A stretch of 64,000 nt of DNA, taken from positions 789,001 through 853,000 of the forward strand of contig NZ_AP022839.1 of assembly GCF_011764505.1 (NCBI RefSeq), read 5' to 3'. The position numbers were made by a program, and so were the translations under genes. The notes under the pieces are model-generated. The model saw only the letters and a program-made list of their open reading frames with translations, was not told the DNA's origin and searched no databases. How positions within the stretch are numbered: the first letter of the stretch is position 1; every line of letters begins with the position of its first letter. Source of the stretch: Legionella antarctica (GTDB lineage: Bacteria; Pseudomonadota; Gammaproteobacteria; Legionellales; Legionellaceae). Positions 49,286 to 58,260 of this stretch are shown here, one piece after another.

Positions 49286-52200
49286 ATGCGCTTTACGGAT
49301 CTTTTTATCAAGCGACCAGTACTTGCAACTGTGATCAGTCTATTTTTGTTAGCTATGGGATTGCGCTCCATTGGTTCATTACCGGTGATGCAATATCCGT
49401 TCACCCAAAATGCCATAGTTACAGTAACCACAACCTTTACAGGGGCAGATCCGGCGGTGGTAGCTGGTTTCATTACTACCCCATTGGAAAATTCAATTGC
49501 TCAGGCGAATGGTATTGACTACATGACCTCAGCCAGTACTCCGAGTACCAGTACTATTATTGTCAACCTGCTTCTTAATTACGATCCACTTAAAGCGCTA
49601 TCTGATATTACTACCAAGGTTAGCGCGGTTCTTAATCAGTTACCCAAAAACTCACAACAGCCAGTGATCACTGTATCTGTAGGACAAACCATCGATTCGA
49701 TGTATATCGGCTTTTATAGTGACGAATTACCAATCAATAAGATCACAGATTATATCATTCGAGTAGTGCAACCGAAGCTGCAAGCCGTCAATGGAGTGCA
49801 GAATGCAGAAATTTTGGGTAATCAAACTTTTGCTTTACGTGCCTGGCTGGATCCCGTCAAGTTAGCTGGATATGGGATTACCCCTGCTGAAGTAGGTGTA
49901 GCATTAGCTAATAACGATTTTATTTCTGCGGTAGGGCGAACTGATGGACAAATGTTTGTCCAAAACCTGACTACCAGTACCGATCTTACTAATGTGAATC
50001 AGTTTAAAAAAATGATACTTAAATCACAAAGTGGAGCCATTATTCGCTTAGAAGATGTAGCCACAGTTGATTTAGGTGCGCAAAATTATAATTCGGCAGT
50101 AAGCTTTGATGGAAAAAAAGCGGTTTACATAGGCATTATAGTGGCTCCTTCCGCTAATCTTTTAACCGTTATTGATGATATCAAGAAAATATTTCCAACT
50201 ATCCAGGAACAATTACCTCAAGGGTTAAAAGCTAAAATAGTTTATGATGCAAGTCTTTTTGTTAACTCATCAATTAGAGAAGTAGTCAACTCCCTGATGG
50301 AAGCTTTTTTAATTGTAACAGCGGTTATTTTTATTTTCCTGGGGTCAATTCGTTCCGTCATTATTCCGTTGGTTGCAATCCCCTTATCGATTATTGGTAC
50401 TTTTTGGGTGATGGTCATTCTTGGTTATTCCATCAATCTTTTAACGCTATTGGCTTTAGTATTGGCCATTGGTTTGGTAGTTGATGATGCGATTATTGTA
50501 GTTGAAAACGTGCAACGGCATATCGAAGAAGGGCAAGACAGACTTAAGGCTGCTTTGTTAGGCGCTCAGGAATTAGCAGGACCTATTGTTGCAATCACCG
50601 TAGTATTAATTGCAGTTTATGTACCAATTGGTTTTATGGGAGGATTAACTGGGGCCCTGTTTACGGAGTTTGCTTTTTCCCTGGCTGGAGCTGTTACAGT
50701 TTCTGCAGTCATTGCATTAACTCTTTCACCGATGATGTGTTCCAAATTGTTAAAAGAAGGTGTTGAAAGTAAGAAGACCAGGTTTATGGAGTATATTGAT
50801 AAGAAGTTTGCAACGTTGGAGGAATTTTATAAAAAGAGCCTGGCAAAAACTTTAAACTATATACCCGTGGTTGCCGTGTTTGCAGCAATTATTTTGGCCA
50901 GTAATTATTTTTTGTTTGTTACCTCAAGTTCTGAGCTGGCTCCACAAGAGGATCAGGGGATTATTATTGCTCAAATAACGGCCCCTGCAAATGCCTCTTT
51001 AGCACAAACGCATTTATACTCAGAACAAGTCAGAAAAATTTTTGAAAAATATCCTGAAATAGATCATACCTTTCAGGTTGATGGCAATCCCAGTCTTAAT
51101 CAGGCTGTGGTAGGTATGGTGCTTAAGCCCTGGGAAGAACGAACCAGAAGCAGCAATGAGTTGCAACCTTTGCTGCAAAAAGAGCTAAGTAATATTGCCG
51201 GGGCAAAAATCGCAGCGTTTCAGCTGCCGTCTTTGCCAGGTGGTGGTAGTGGTCTTCCAATTCAATTTGTGATTACAACCACTGAAAGTTTTGAGAATTT
51301 AAATACGGTCTTGCAAACATTTCTGGATAGAGCAAAACAGACAGGAATTTTTGCGTATATCGATCCGGATTTGAAGATCGATCAACTGCAAACTAAAGTG
51401 ATGTTGGACCGGGATAAAATTTCTCAGTTTGGGTTAACCATGCAGGATATTGGCAATACCTTTGGTGCTGCATTGAGTGAGGGTTATATTAATTATTTTA
51501 ACTATTCTGGCCGCTCTTATCAGGTTATTCCTCAAATGATGCGTGCAGATCGTTTGAATCCAGATCAACTACTGGATTATTACATTAAAAGTTCATCAGG
51601 TGCTATGGTGCCGCTTGCAACAGTAGCTACTTTGAAAAGACAGATTGTTCCCGAGTCATTAAATCATTTTCAACAACTCAACTCCGCAACAGTTTCCGCC
51701 GTTGCTTTCCCCGGAGTTTCGATGGAAAAAGCGTTAACGACATTTGCCAATCTGGCCAAGGAAGTATTTCCTCAGGGGTACTATATTGACTACGCCTCTC
51801 AATCACGCCAGTATATTAAGGAAGGATCATCTTTAGTTGTTACGTTCTTCTTCGCCCTGATTATTATCTTTTTGTCATTAGCTGCTTTATTCGAAAGTTT
51901 CCGTGATCCGCTCATTGTGATGATCAGTGTTCCTATGTCGATTTGTGGTGCCATGATTTTTGTGAGTCTGGGTATCGGCAGTGCGACACTTAATATCTAT
52001 AGTGAAGTTGGATTAGTTACTTTAATTGGACTAATTAGCAAGCATGGTATTTTAATTGTGCAATTCGCGAATGAATTACAGCAAGCTGGAAAAAACAAGC
52101 TCGAAGCAATAAAAATGGCTACCGGCATTAGGTTTCGTCCTATTTTGATGACAACCTTTGCAATGGTTCTGGGTGTTGTACCACTTATTATGGCAACCGG

Positions 52201-52351
52201 TGCAGGAGCTGAGAGTCGGTTTAATATCGGTCTTGTCATTGCTACGGGTATCTCTATTGGAACTCTGTTTACTTTGTTTGTCGTACCGGCAATTTATATG
52301 TTACTTGCTGAGGATCATCATAAAAAGACTGGAGGACAGAAACAATTTTAG
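49286..52351 (+). CDS. RND-family multidrug efflux transporter (HAE1/AcrB type)
   Basis: 1021 residues, the standard size for AcrB/MexB-like proton antiporters of the inner membrane. The N-terminus FIKRPVLATVISLFLLAMG is typical. The proton-relay Asp pair in TM4 is Asp400-Asp401 (IGLVVDDAIIVVEN), and the ALAIG/TL repeat and the GLISKHGILIVQFANE block in TM10 with the relay Lys are present. Two large periplasmic loops carry the drug pocket. The substrate cannot be read from sequence. AAGGA precedes the ATG. It is the last gene of the efflux operon. Confidence 0.95.
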   Translation: MRFTDLFIKRPVLATVISLFLLAMGLRSIGSLPVMQYPFTQNAIVTVTTTFTGADPAVVAGFITTPLENSIAQANGIDYMTSASTPSTSTIIVNLLLNYDPLKALSDITTKVSAVLNQLPKNSQQPVITVSVGQTIDSMYIGFYSDELPINKITDYIIRVVQPKLQAVNGVQNAEILGNQTFALRAWLDPVKLAGYGITPAEVGVALANNDFISAVGRTDGQMFVQNLTTSTDLTNVNQFKKMILKSQSGAIIRLEDVATVDLGAQNYNSAVSFDGKKAVYIGIIVAPSANLLTVIDDIKKIFPTIQEQLPQGLKAKIVYDASLFVNSSIREVVNSLMEAFLIVTAVIFIFLGSIRSVIIPLVAIPLSIIGTFWVMVILGYSINLLTLLALVLAIGLVVDDAIIVVENVQRHIEEGQDRLKAALLGAQELAGPIVAITVVLIAVYVPIGFMGGLTGALFTEFAFSLAGAVTVSAVIALTLSPMMCSKLLKEGVESKKTRFMEYIDKKFATLEEFYKKSLAKTLNYIPVVAVFAAIILASNYFLFVTSSSELAPQEDQGIIIAQITAPANASLAQTHLYSEQVRKIFEKYPEIDHTFQVDGNPSLNQAVVGMVLKPWEERTRSSNELQPLLQKELSNIAGAKIAAFQLPSLPGGGSGLPIQFVITTTESFENLNTVLQTFLDRAKQTGIFAYIDPDLKIDQLQTKVMLDRDKISQFGLTMQDIGNTFGAALSEGYINYFNYSGRSYQVIPQMMRADRLNPDQLLDYYIKSSSGAMVPLATVATLKRQIVPESLNHFQQLNSATVSAVAFPGVSMEKALTTFANLAKEVFPQGYYIDYASQSRQYIKEGSSLVVTFFFALIIIFLSLAALFESFRDPLIVMISVPMSICGAMIFVSLGIGSATLNIYSEVGLVTLIGLISKHGILIVQFANELQQAGKNKLEAIKMATGIRFRPILMTTFAMVLGVVPLIMATGAGAESRFNIGLVIATGISIGTLFTLFVVPAIYMLLAEDHHKKTGGQKQF

Positions 52352-52452
52352 ACGGTTTTTATCCAATGGCTGGCGAGTTTTTTGGTTTTGCAGAGGAAAA
52401 CTGCCATAATAAGGGCTTTTGACGTTGATGTCATAAGTTATTAGGAACTACA

Positions 52453-53262
52453 ATGCCTACCAAGTCTTTTGATTATTTCAACTTTTTTCTTCATGCAGAT
52501 AAATTGATTAATACTCTTTATGCCTTATGCCTGATTTGTTTTGGGTATTTTATTTCAAAACGATTGAGCATACTTTCTGAACGAGTATTGTCAAAACGAT
52601 TTACGCGTCATCAGACCATGCTAATTAGACGTTTCGTTTTTTATTCGATTTTCGCAGTTTTTGTTATCACCAGCCTTCAACATTTAGGGTTTCAGCTCAG
52701 TGTTTTATTGGGCGCTGCAGGGGTTTTTACTGTGGCCATCAGTTTTGCTTCGCAAACTGCTGCTTCAAATTTAATTAGTGGCATATTCTTGTTATTTGAG
52801 CAGCCTTTTAAGGTAGGGGATACTGTTGAAGTCAAAGGAATTACTGGTGTTATTGATTCTATTGACCTGTTGTCCACAAAATTGAAAACTTTTGATAATA
52901 GATTGGTTCGCATACCCAATGAAGCATTGATAAAATCAGAAATTACCAATTTAAGTTATTTTTTAACTCGTCGTCTTGATATTATAGTGGCGGTTGCTTA
53001 CGACTGTAACATTACCCAAGTAAAATCCATGTTAATGGGCATAGCAGAACAAAGCGAGCACGTTTTAAAAGATCCGGTTCCTAATGTGACAATTAACAGT
53101 TTTGCCAATTCGGCTGTGGAGCTAAAATTCATGGTTTGGGTCCACACCTCCCAAGTATCAATAGCTCGAAATCTTTTGCAGGAAACAATCAAGCAGCAAT
53201 TTGATAGCGCGGGCATAGAAACACCAGTATCTCAATACGTTGTTCAGAGAGTACCCCTATAA
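52453..53262 (+). CDS. Small-conductance mechanosensitive channel (MscS family)
   Basis: 269 residues, close to E. coli MscS (286). Two or three membrane helices lead into the pore-lining TM3 (LGAAGVFTVAISFASQTAAS), followed by the family signature ISGIFLLFEQPFKVGDTVEV. The soluble beta-domain has LLSTKLKTFDNRLVRIPNEA, the usual TxxRxxDxxxVxIPN-type block. It releases solutes under hypo-osmotic shock. AGGA is upstream of the ATG. Confidence 0.92.
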   Translation: MPTKSFDYFNFFLHADKLINTLYALCLICFGYFISKRLSILSERVLSKRFTRHQTMLIRRFVFYSIFAVFVITSLQHLGFQLSVLLGAAGVFTVAISFASQTAASNLISGIFLLFEQPFKVGDTVEVKGITGVIDSIDLLSTKLKTFDNRLVRIPNEALIKSEITNLSYFLTRRLDIIVAVAYDCNITQVKSMLMGIAEQSEHVLKDPVPNVTINSFANSAVELKFMVWVHTSQVSIARNLLQETIKQQFDSAGIETPVSQYVVQRVPL

Positions 53263-53321
53263 ACCTTGAGATGACATTCTTGTTTAAACGTTTAATTAAA
53301 ATAAAAAAAGGAAGCTTATTT

Positions 53322-53705
53322 ATGACGCAAACAGCAGTAGGGCAATTTTGTTGGAATGAATTAGCAACCGCAGATTTGAACAAGGCCAAAGATTTTTATG
53401 GTAAGGTTTTTGGCTGGCAGTTTAGAGAAATTCGATCTGATGAAATGACCTATACCATTATAAAATTGAACGACAAAGATATAGGAGGTATTTGGCAAAT
53501 TCCGACAGAGCAGCAAAATCATATACCACCACATTGGATGGCCTATATTTTAGTGACCGATGTTAAAAAGGCTTTAGAAAAGGCCAGGAAACATGGGGCT
53601 CATGAAGTTAAAGGGGTTTCTGAGGCAGGCGATATGGGACGTTTTGCGATCATTACAGATCCTTCCGGTGCACATTTAGCCTTATGGGAATCATTGAACA
53701 ACTAA
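53322..53705 (+). CDS. VOC-superfamily (glyoxalase-like) protein
   Basis: 127 residues from the ATG at 53322, chosen for AAGGAAG upstream; the earlier start at 53271 is only 8 bases after the MscS stop and lacks homology. It has the beta-alpha-beta-beta-beta module: FCWNELATADLNKAKDFYGK, then FGWQFREI, and the second module's VTDVKKALEKARKHGAHEV and DPSGAHLALWE. This is the common 'VOC family' enzyme or binding protein of unknown substrate. Confidence 0.85.
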   Translation: MTQTAVGQFCWNELATADLNKAKDFYGKVFGWQFREIRSDEMTYTIIKLNDKDIGGIWQIPTEQQNHIPPHWMAYILVTDVKKALEKARKHGAHEVKGVSEAGDMGRFAIITDPSGAHLALWESLNN

Positions 53706-53896
53706 GGCAACAGTTGTAGTTATGGAATTTTTTGATCAGATGGCTTTTATCTCTTCTATAATTAAATGACATGTATTTATCAACTTTAAGTCTGGATTCC
53801 AGGATTTGTATTGTTAAATATTAGAGCATTTTATTTGATAGTGACCTGTTAATGAGCTGTTTTTTTCCAAAATACGATGACGATAAGGATATTAAA

Positions 53897-54862
53897 ATGG
53901 ATTTAAATAAACGAATTGAACCTAAAACATGGGCATTTGTAGAGAAAATACAAAAAGCAGGTGCTAAACCTTTATACGATCTTCCTGTTGAGGAAGGGCG
54001 GGCTATTTTTGATACATTACAAGCCCTGTCTTCTGAACAACCTGCTGTTGATGTTGAGGACCATATGCTTCCTGTTGGGCCTCAAGGACAAGTGAGTATT
54101 CGTATTGTTCGTCCTAAGGGTGCAAAAGAAACATTGCCTGTACTTATGTATTACCATGGGGCAGGCTGGGTTTTTGGAAATTATCAGACGCATGGTCGTC
54201 TGGTTCGAGAACTTGCAGTGGGTACTCATGCTGCAGTTGTATTTGTTAATTACACTTTAGCACCAGAAGCTAAATACCCAACCCAAATAGAAGAGGCTTA
54301 TGCTGCAACGAAATATATTGCAGAACATGGCGAGCAATTTCATTTGGATACCACCCGTTTAGCTGTCGCTGGTGATAGTGTCGGAGGCAATATGACTATT
54401 GCAATGACTTTGCTTGCAAAAGAGCGTGGCGGCCCTAAAATCGATTATCAGGTACTCATTTACCCAGTAACTGAGGCGAATTTTGATAACGCCTCGTATA
54501 AAGAGTTTGCTGAGGGTCCCTGGTTAACCAAAAAAGCAATGGAATGGTTTTGGGATAATTATTTACCGGATAAAGAGAAAAGAAAAGAAATCACCGCAAG
54601 CCCATTGAAGGCTAGTATAGAACAACTTAAGGGTCTGCCAGCAGCACTTGTTATTAATGGGGAATGTGATGTTTTGCGCGATGAAGGTGAGGCTTATGCA
54701 CATAATTTAAATGCAGCGGGAGTGGCAGTCACGGGAATCCGGCATCACAGCACCATTCATGATTTTTTGATGTTAAATGATATTGCTAAGACCCCTGCAT
54801 GTCGTAATGCAATGGAATCAATTATTAGCCATTTAAAGGCTGTATTTAACAAGGGCAATTAA
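53897..54862 (+). CDS. HSL-type alpha/beta-hydrolase (esterase)
   Basis: 321 residues from the ATG at 53897 (AAGGA upstream; the ATG at 53852 adds 15 residues unlike the family). The oxyanion-hole motif of hormone-sensitive-lipase esterases is MYYHGAGWVFGN, a variant of HGGG. The nucleophile elbow is GDSVGGN, the acid Asp is in CDVLRDEGEAYA, and the His is in TIHDFLML. Likely a cytoplasmic carboxylesterase with short acyl substrates. Confidence 0.9.
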   Translation: MDLNKRIEPKTWAFVEKIQKAGAKPLYDLPVEEGRAIFDTLQALSSEQPAVDVEDHMLPVGPQGQVSIRIVRPKGAKETLPVLMYYHGAGWVFGNYQTHGRLVRELAVGTHAAVVFVNYTLAPEAKYPTQIEEAYAATKYIAEHGEQFHLDTTRLAVAGDSVGGNMTIAMTLLAKERGGPKIDYQVLIYPVTEANFDNASYKEFAEGPWLTKKAMEWFWDNYLPDKEKRKEITASPLKASIEQLKGLPAALVINGECDVLRDEGEAYAHNLNAAGVAVTGIRHHSTIHDFLMLNDIAKTPACRNAMESIISHLKAVFNKGN

Positions 54863-54911
54863 TGGTTCGACTAGCATACGATGCGATGCTAGTCCTCTTA
54901 CCTAAACCTGT

Positions 54912-55073
54912 TTAAGAATCCGATGGCGAGGTTTTTGACGATGTAGCAAGCTTAGGTGCCCCTGAACCAGATTCATTATTAGCTGCGGCTTCAGGCAATA
55001 GTAAGAATATGATTGCGACTATAACTAAAAGTACAATTATAATATTTAATTTTGAATTAGGGTGTGTTGACAT
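54912..55073 (-). CDS. Small single-pass membrane protein, 53 residues
   Basis: The leftward frame from ATG 55073 encodes MSTHPNSKLN, a hydrophobic helix (IIIVLLVIVAIIFLLL) and a Ser/Pro/Ala-rich polar tail ending KTSPSDS. A short basic or polar start plus one helix and a low-complexity tail looks like a real small membrane protein. The ribosome-binding site is weak (TGTGGA near the ATG). It lies between two rightward genes in an otherwise empty gap. Confidence 0.5.
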   Translation of the reverse strand: MSTHPNSKLNIIIVLLVIVAIIFLLLPEAAANNESGSGAPKLATSSKTSPSDS

Positions 55074-55146
55074 TCCACAGCGATCCCGAAGGAATTGAAT
55101 TCGAATTATAGTTTAAGAATTATAATTTTAAATTTAGGAGAAACGC

Positions 55147-56097
55147 ATGAAAGTTGTAATAATTGAACAATTTGGACCTTCAAGCGTGATGAAGCTGATA
55201 GAGCAGCCAACGCCCAATCCAGGTTACGATGAAGTTCTTGTCAGAGTGAAAGCTGCTTCCGTAAACCCTGTCGATATACAAACCAGAAGGGGAGACTACA
55301 CCAATTCGATTGCATTACCAGCTAGGCTCGGAGTTGATTGTGCAGGTATCATTGAGAAGGTTGGAAAAGGTGTCCATGGTTTTCAGATTGGAGATGAGGT
55401 GTTCTACGTCCCGAGGCTACTCGAAAACGAGGGGAGTTATGCAACGCATCATGTCGAGAAAGCAACCATAGTCGCAAAAAAACCTGAAACGATTTCTTTT
55501 GAACAGGCTGCTACGTTACCGTTATCCGCTGGTACCGCATGGGAGTGTTTGATTGAGAGGGGGCGCCTAAAATCGGGTGATAAAGTTCTCATTCATGGCG
55601 GAGCAGGAGGCGTCGGTGTGTATGCAATCCAGATTGCAAAGTTTTTTGGAGCACATGTTGTAACTACATCTGGCCTACATAACAAAGATTTTGTAGAAAT
55701 GCTAGGAGCTGATGTCAGTTATGATTATCGCAGAGAGTCGTTGTATGAAGAGCTTCGTCAAGACTATCCCTCTGGTTTTGATATTATCCTAGATACCGTG
55801 GGTCAAAAAACAATAGAAAATAGTCTTTCATTACTGGAAACCTCAGGGAGGTTGGTGTCAATTGTCGATATGTCTGAACCTCAAAACTTGATTAGTGGCT
55901 GGCTAGTTAATGCAGAGATCCATTTTGTTTTTACAACTCAATCCGCGAAAAGGCTTACTGAAATTGCAAAAGCAGTCGATGCGGGCGGTATAAAGCCTAT
56001 TATTGAACGTGTTATGAAGTTAAGTGAAATAGTGTTAGCTCATGATCTAATCGAGGCTGGAAACAGAAAAGGTAAGATTGCAATCTCAATAGATTAG
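55147..56097 (+). CDS. Zinc-independent NADP-dependent quinone oxidoreductase-like protein
   Basis: 316 residues of the medium-chain dehydrogenase/reductase superfamily. The N-terminal GroES-like domain has VRVKAASVNPVDIQTRRGDY and GVDCAGIIEKVGKGVHGFQI without the zinc-binding Cys/His set. The Rossmann domain begins GDKVLIHGGAGGVGVYAIQI, the AxxGxxG variant of quinone oxidoreductases. GGAG is 8-9 bases before the ATG. Probably reduces quinones or enones with NADPH. An IS5-type remnant begins right after it. Confidence 0.9.
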   Translation: MKVVIIEQFGPSSVMKLIEQPTPNPGYDEVLVRVKAASVNPVDIQTRRGDYTNSIALPARLGVDCAGIIEKVGKGVHGFQIGDEVFYVPRLLENEGSYATHHVEKATIVAKKPETISFEQAATLPLSAGTAWECLIERGRLKSGDKVLIHGGAGGVGVYAIQIAKFFGAHVVTTSGLHNKDFVEMLGADVSYDYRRESLYEELRQDYPSGFDIILDTVGQKTIENSLSLLETSGRLVSIVDMSEPQNLISGWLVNAEIHFVFTTQSAKRLTEIAKAVDAGGIKPIIERVMKLSEIVLAHDLIEAGNRKGKIAISID

Positions 56098-56104
56098 TGC
56101 GTGC

Positions 56105-56520
56105 GTGTGGATTGAAAGTAGTCTAGCCGAATCTATCTACAGTGCAAACGGCGCCATCTACGGGCCACCCATTGATTTTGAGATAACAGCAGGCGAGGTG
56201 CATGATTGTAAAGTTGCTCCTGAGTTTATCGAAAAAATTCCTGTTGCAGAGTTTACTGTCGCAGACAAAGGTTATGATAGCGAAGACGTGCGAGATGCCA
56301 TTGGCAAGCAGTCATCAGTTCCTGTCATTCCAAGAAAAAATATTTCCAAAATTGGCAATGCAAATATGGACTGGGGGTTATATAAACACAGACATTAGTT
56401 GAAAATTTGTTCGCCAAAATAAAGCGTTTATGAGGCGTTTCTACAAGGTTTGATAAATTAAAACGCAATTATGTCTCTGTGGTTGCTGATGTGAATTGTC
56501 AACAGCCCGCGTTTTAATAT
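56105..56520 (+). pseudogene. IS5-family transposase remnant
   Basis: The frame reads SANGAIYGPPIDFEITAGEV, then TVADKGYDSEDVRDAIG and PVIPRKN, which is the middle of an IS5/IS1182-type DDE transposase with the second Asp in ADKGYDS. After about 56395 the homology moves to another frame (LVENLFAKIKR, then GVSTRFDKLKRNYVSVV) with an internal stop, so there is a frameshift and at least one nonsense codon. N-terminus and element ends are missing. It is a dead relic. Confidence 0.8.
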
Positions 56521-56641
56521 AGCCAAGTCGTTTTATTATGATTATAATCAAAATTTTGTATGAGCTTCCCAAATTGATTTTTCATCATCCAATGATTCAA
56601 AATAAAATACCGGATTGCTGGTGCAGTAAAGGACTTTACTA

Positions 56642-58102
56642 ATGAATAGGATACTGTTTGGCTTATTATTATGGCTCATGTTGATAGCTGCTCAGGCAGC
56701 AGGGCCTCTCTGGACCTTTATCCCGGCACCAGGAAGCAACCCCACACAGACGGTATCGGGAAACGGGACGGCCATTGTGCAGTACCTGGTACAAAATCAG
56801 TCTGGCAAGCCTAAAAGACTGGTGATTCAGCCAAGTCCCGGTATTACCCAAACCACACCCTGTCAAGTGGCACCCAATGGGCATGCGGGTAGCAGCTGCA
56901 TTTTAAATCTTTCCATTACCGGAAGAAGGTTACCTAAGGACGGTGTTCATGGTGGTCCTGCACTGTGCCAGGCTAATGCCGATGGCAGCCCGAATCCGAA
57001 CCAATGTTATCAGCCTGAATTTGCCAATAGTTTAAATATTACCCGCAGTCCTCTACCGGGTGCCACGATAAGTGTCAATCCCACCACATTACTGTTTACT
57101 CAAAATTCAACGCATCATGTCACTGTAACCAATAGCGTAGGCTCCCCGGTTGCCGCAGTGAATGTGACCGCCATCATTCCTTTCCCCAGTAACATTAACC
57201 TGCAAAGCACGACATGTGGGGTCAGTCTTGCAGTTGGGGCGCACTGTACCATTACTTTTGTCTCAAGCGCACAAGAGGAGCTAGCGATAATTCCCATATC
57301 TGGGGACAATACTAACACAGTGAATGTCCATATGACTGTGACCAATCAGCCACATATAAGTATCACGAACCCTATACTGCAAAGCCGGATAGTTACGGTA
57401 TCGGGGGCTCCTCTGTCTTTAGAAATCACTAACAACATTAGCAGTACCGAGAACGCCAATGCGATTACGGTCAGTAATAAAGCGGCGTGCCCCAATCTGT
57501 CTGTTGATGACACCAACTGCGCAAGTGTTGCGCCCGGAGCCAGCTGTACACTTGAATTAACTTCCAATACCCCCCACATGCCGTGTCCGATTGTTATCAG
57601 CGGCAGCAACACGGCCAATAAACCAGAGACCTGGATCGCCTTTTCTTATCTGGGAGGGCTGGTATTTGAGGAACATAGTGGCAGTGGCAAGGTTGTCATT
57701 GATGAAGCGGGAGGGTTTGATAGTCAATGGACGAGTAGTGCTTCTGATATTGCAACAGACTTTGTTGATGGCGTGAATAACACAGACAATATTGTGAGTA
57801 ATGCGGCTTGTATTGATGACACTCCTAACTGTGCCGCCCAACGTTGTCGAGACATAGATCCAGCCTGGTATCTTCCTGCAAGAGATGAGTTGTTTGCAGT
57901 CCATAGTGCACTGTGCTTTAACAGTACAGTTCCTTGCAACTTTGGCGGGTTTTCGTTCTTTACCTGGAGTTCATCGCAGAACGGCATCAACCCCAACAGC
58001 GCGGTGGTCTTGCATTTCCCGACAGCTACCGAATACTTTGCCGCTAAGGACCAAACCGTCCCCCTCTTTCATGTCCGTTGTGTCCGGGCTTTTACTCCTT
58101 AG
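56642..58102 (+). CDS. Secreted protein with DUF1566 (Lcl C-terminal type) domain
   Basis: 486 residues. A signal peptide (FGLLLWLMLIAAQAAG) is followed by Ig-like/choice-of-anchor repeats rich in Thr, Asn and Pro, each with paired Cys (CQVAPNGHAGSSC, CGVSLAVGAHC, CASVAPGASC). The C-terminal about 140 residues match DUF1566: DIDPAWYLPARDELFAVHSA, FTWSSSQNG and the ending FHVRCVRAF. In Legionella the same domain ends the collagen-like adhesin Lcl, but no Gly-X-Y repeats occur here. Likely a surface or secreted adhesion protein. It is richer in G+C than its neighbours. Confidence 0.8.
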   Translation: MNRILFGLLLWLMLIAAQAAGPLWTFIPAPGSNPTQTVSGNGTAIVQYLVQNQSGKPKRLVIQPSPGITQTTPCQVAPNGHAGSSCILNLSITGRRLPKDGVHGGPALCQANADGSPNPNQCYQPEFANSLNITRSPLPGATISVNPTTLLFTQNSTHHVTVTNSVGSPVAAVNVTAIIPFPSNINLQSTTCGVSLAVGAHCTITFVSSAQEELAIIPISGDNTNTVNVHMTVTNQPHISITNPILQSRIVTVSGAPLSLEITNNISSTENANAITVSNKAACPNLSVDDTNCASVAPGASCTLELTSNTPHMPCPIVISGSNTANKPETWIAFSYLGGLVFEEHSGSGKVVIDEAGGFDSQWTSSASDIATDFVDGVNNTDNIVSNAACIDDTPNCAAQRCRDIDPAWYLPARDELFAVHSALCFNSTVPCNFGGFSFFTWSSSQNGINPNSAVVLHFPTATEYFAAKDQTVPLFHVRCVRAFTP

Positions 58103-58260
58103 TCTCTCCCTTTTCTTTTGAAGGGGGCTTGTGCAACTGCCTCAGGCTCATATTTCAACATACGATGGCGGTCGAGGGAAGCAACTCCCTGCAGCCGTCA
58201 AGATAAGAAAATCCTGTTGCTGTGGTAAACAATCCAGAACAGAGTTTTGTTTAACGGAAT

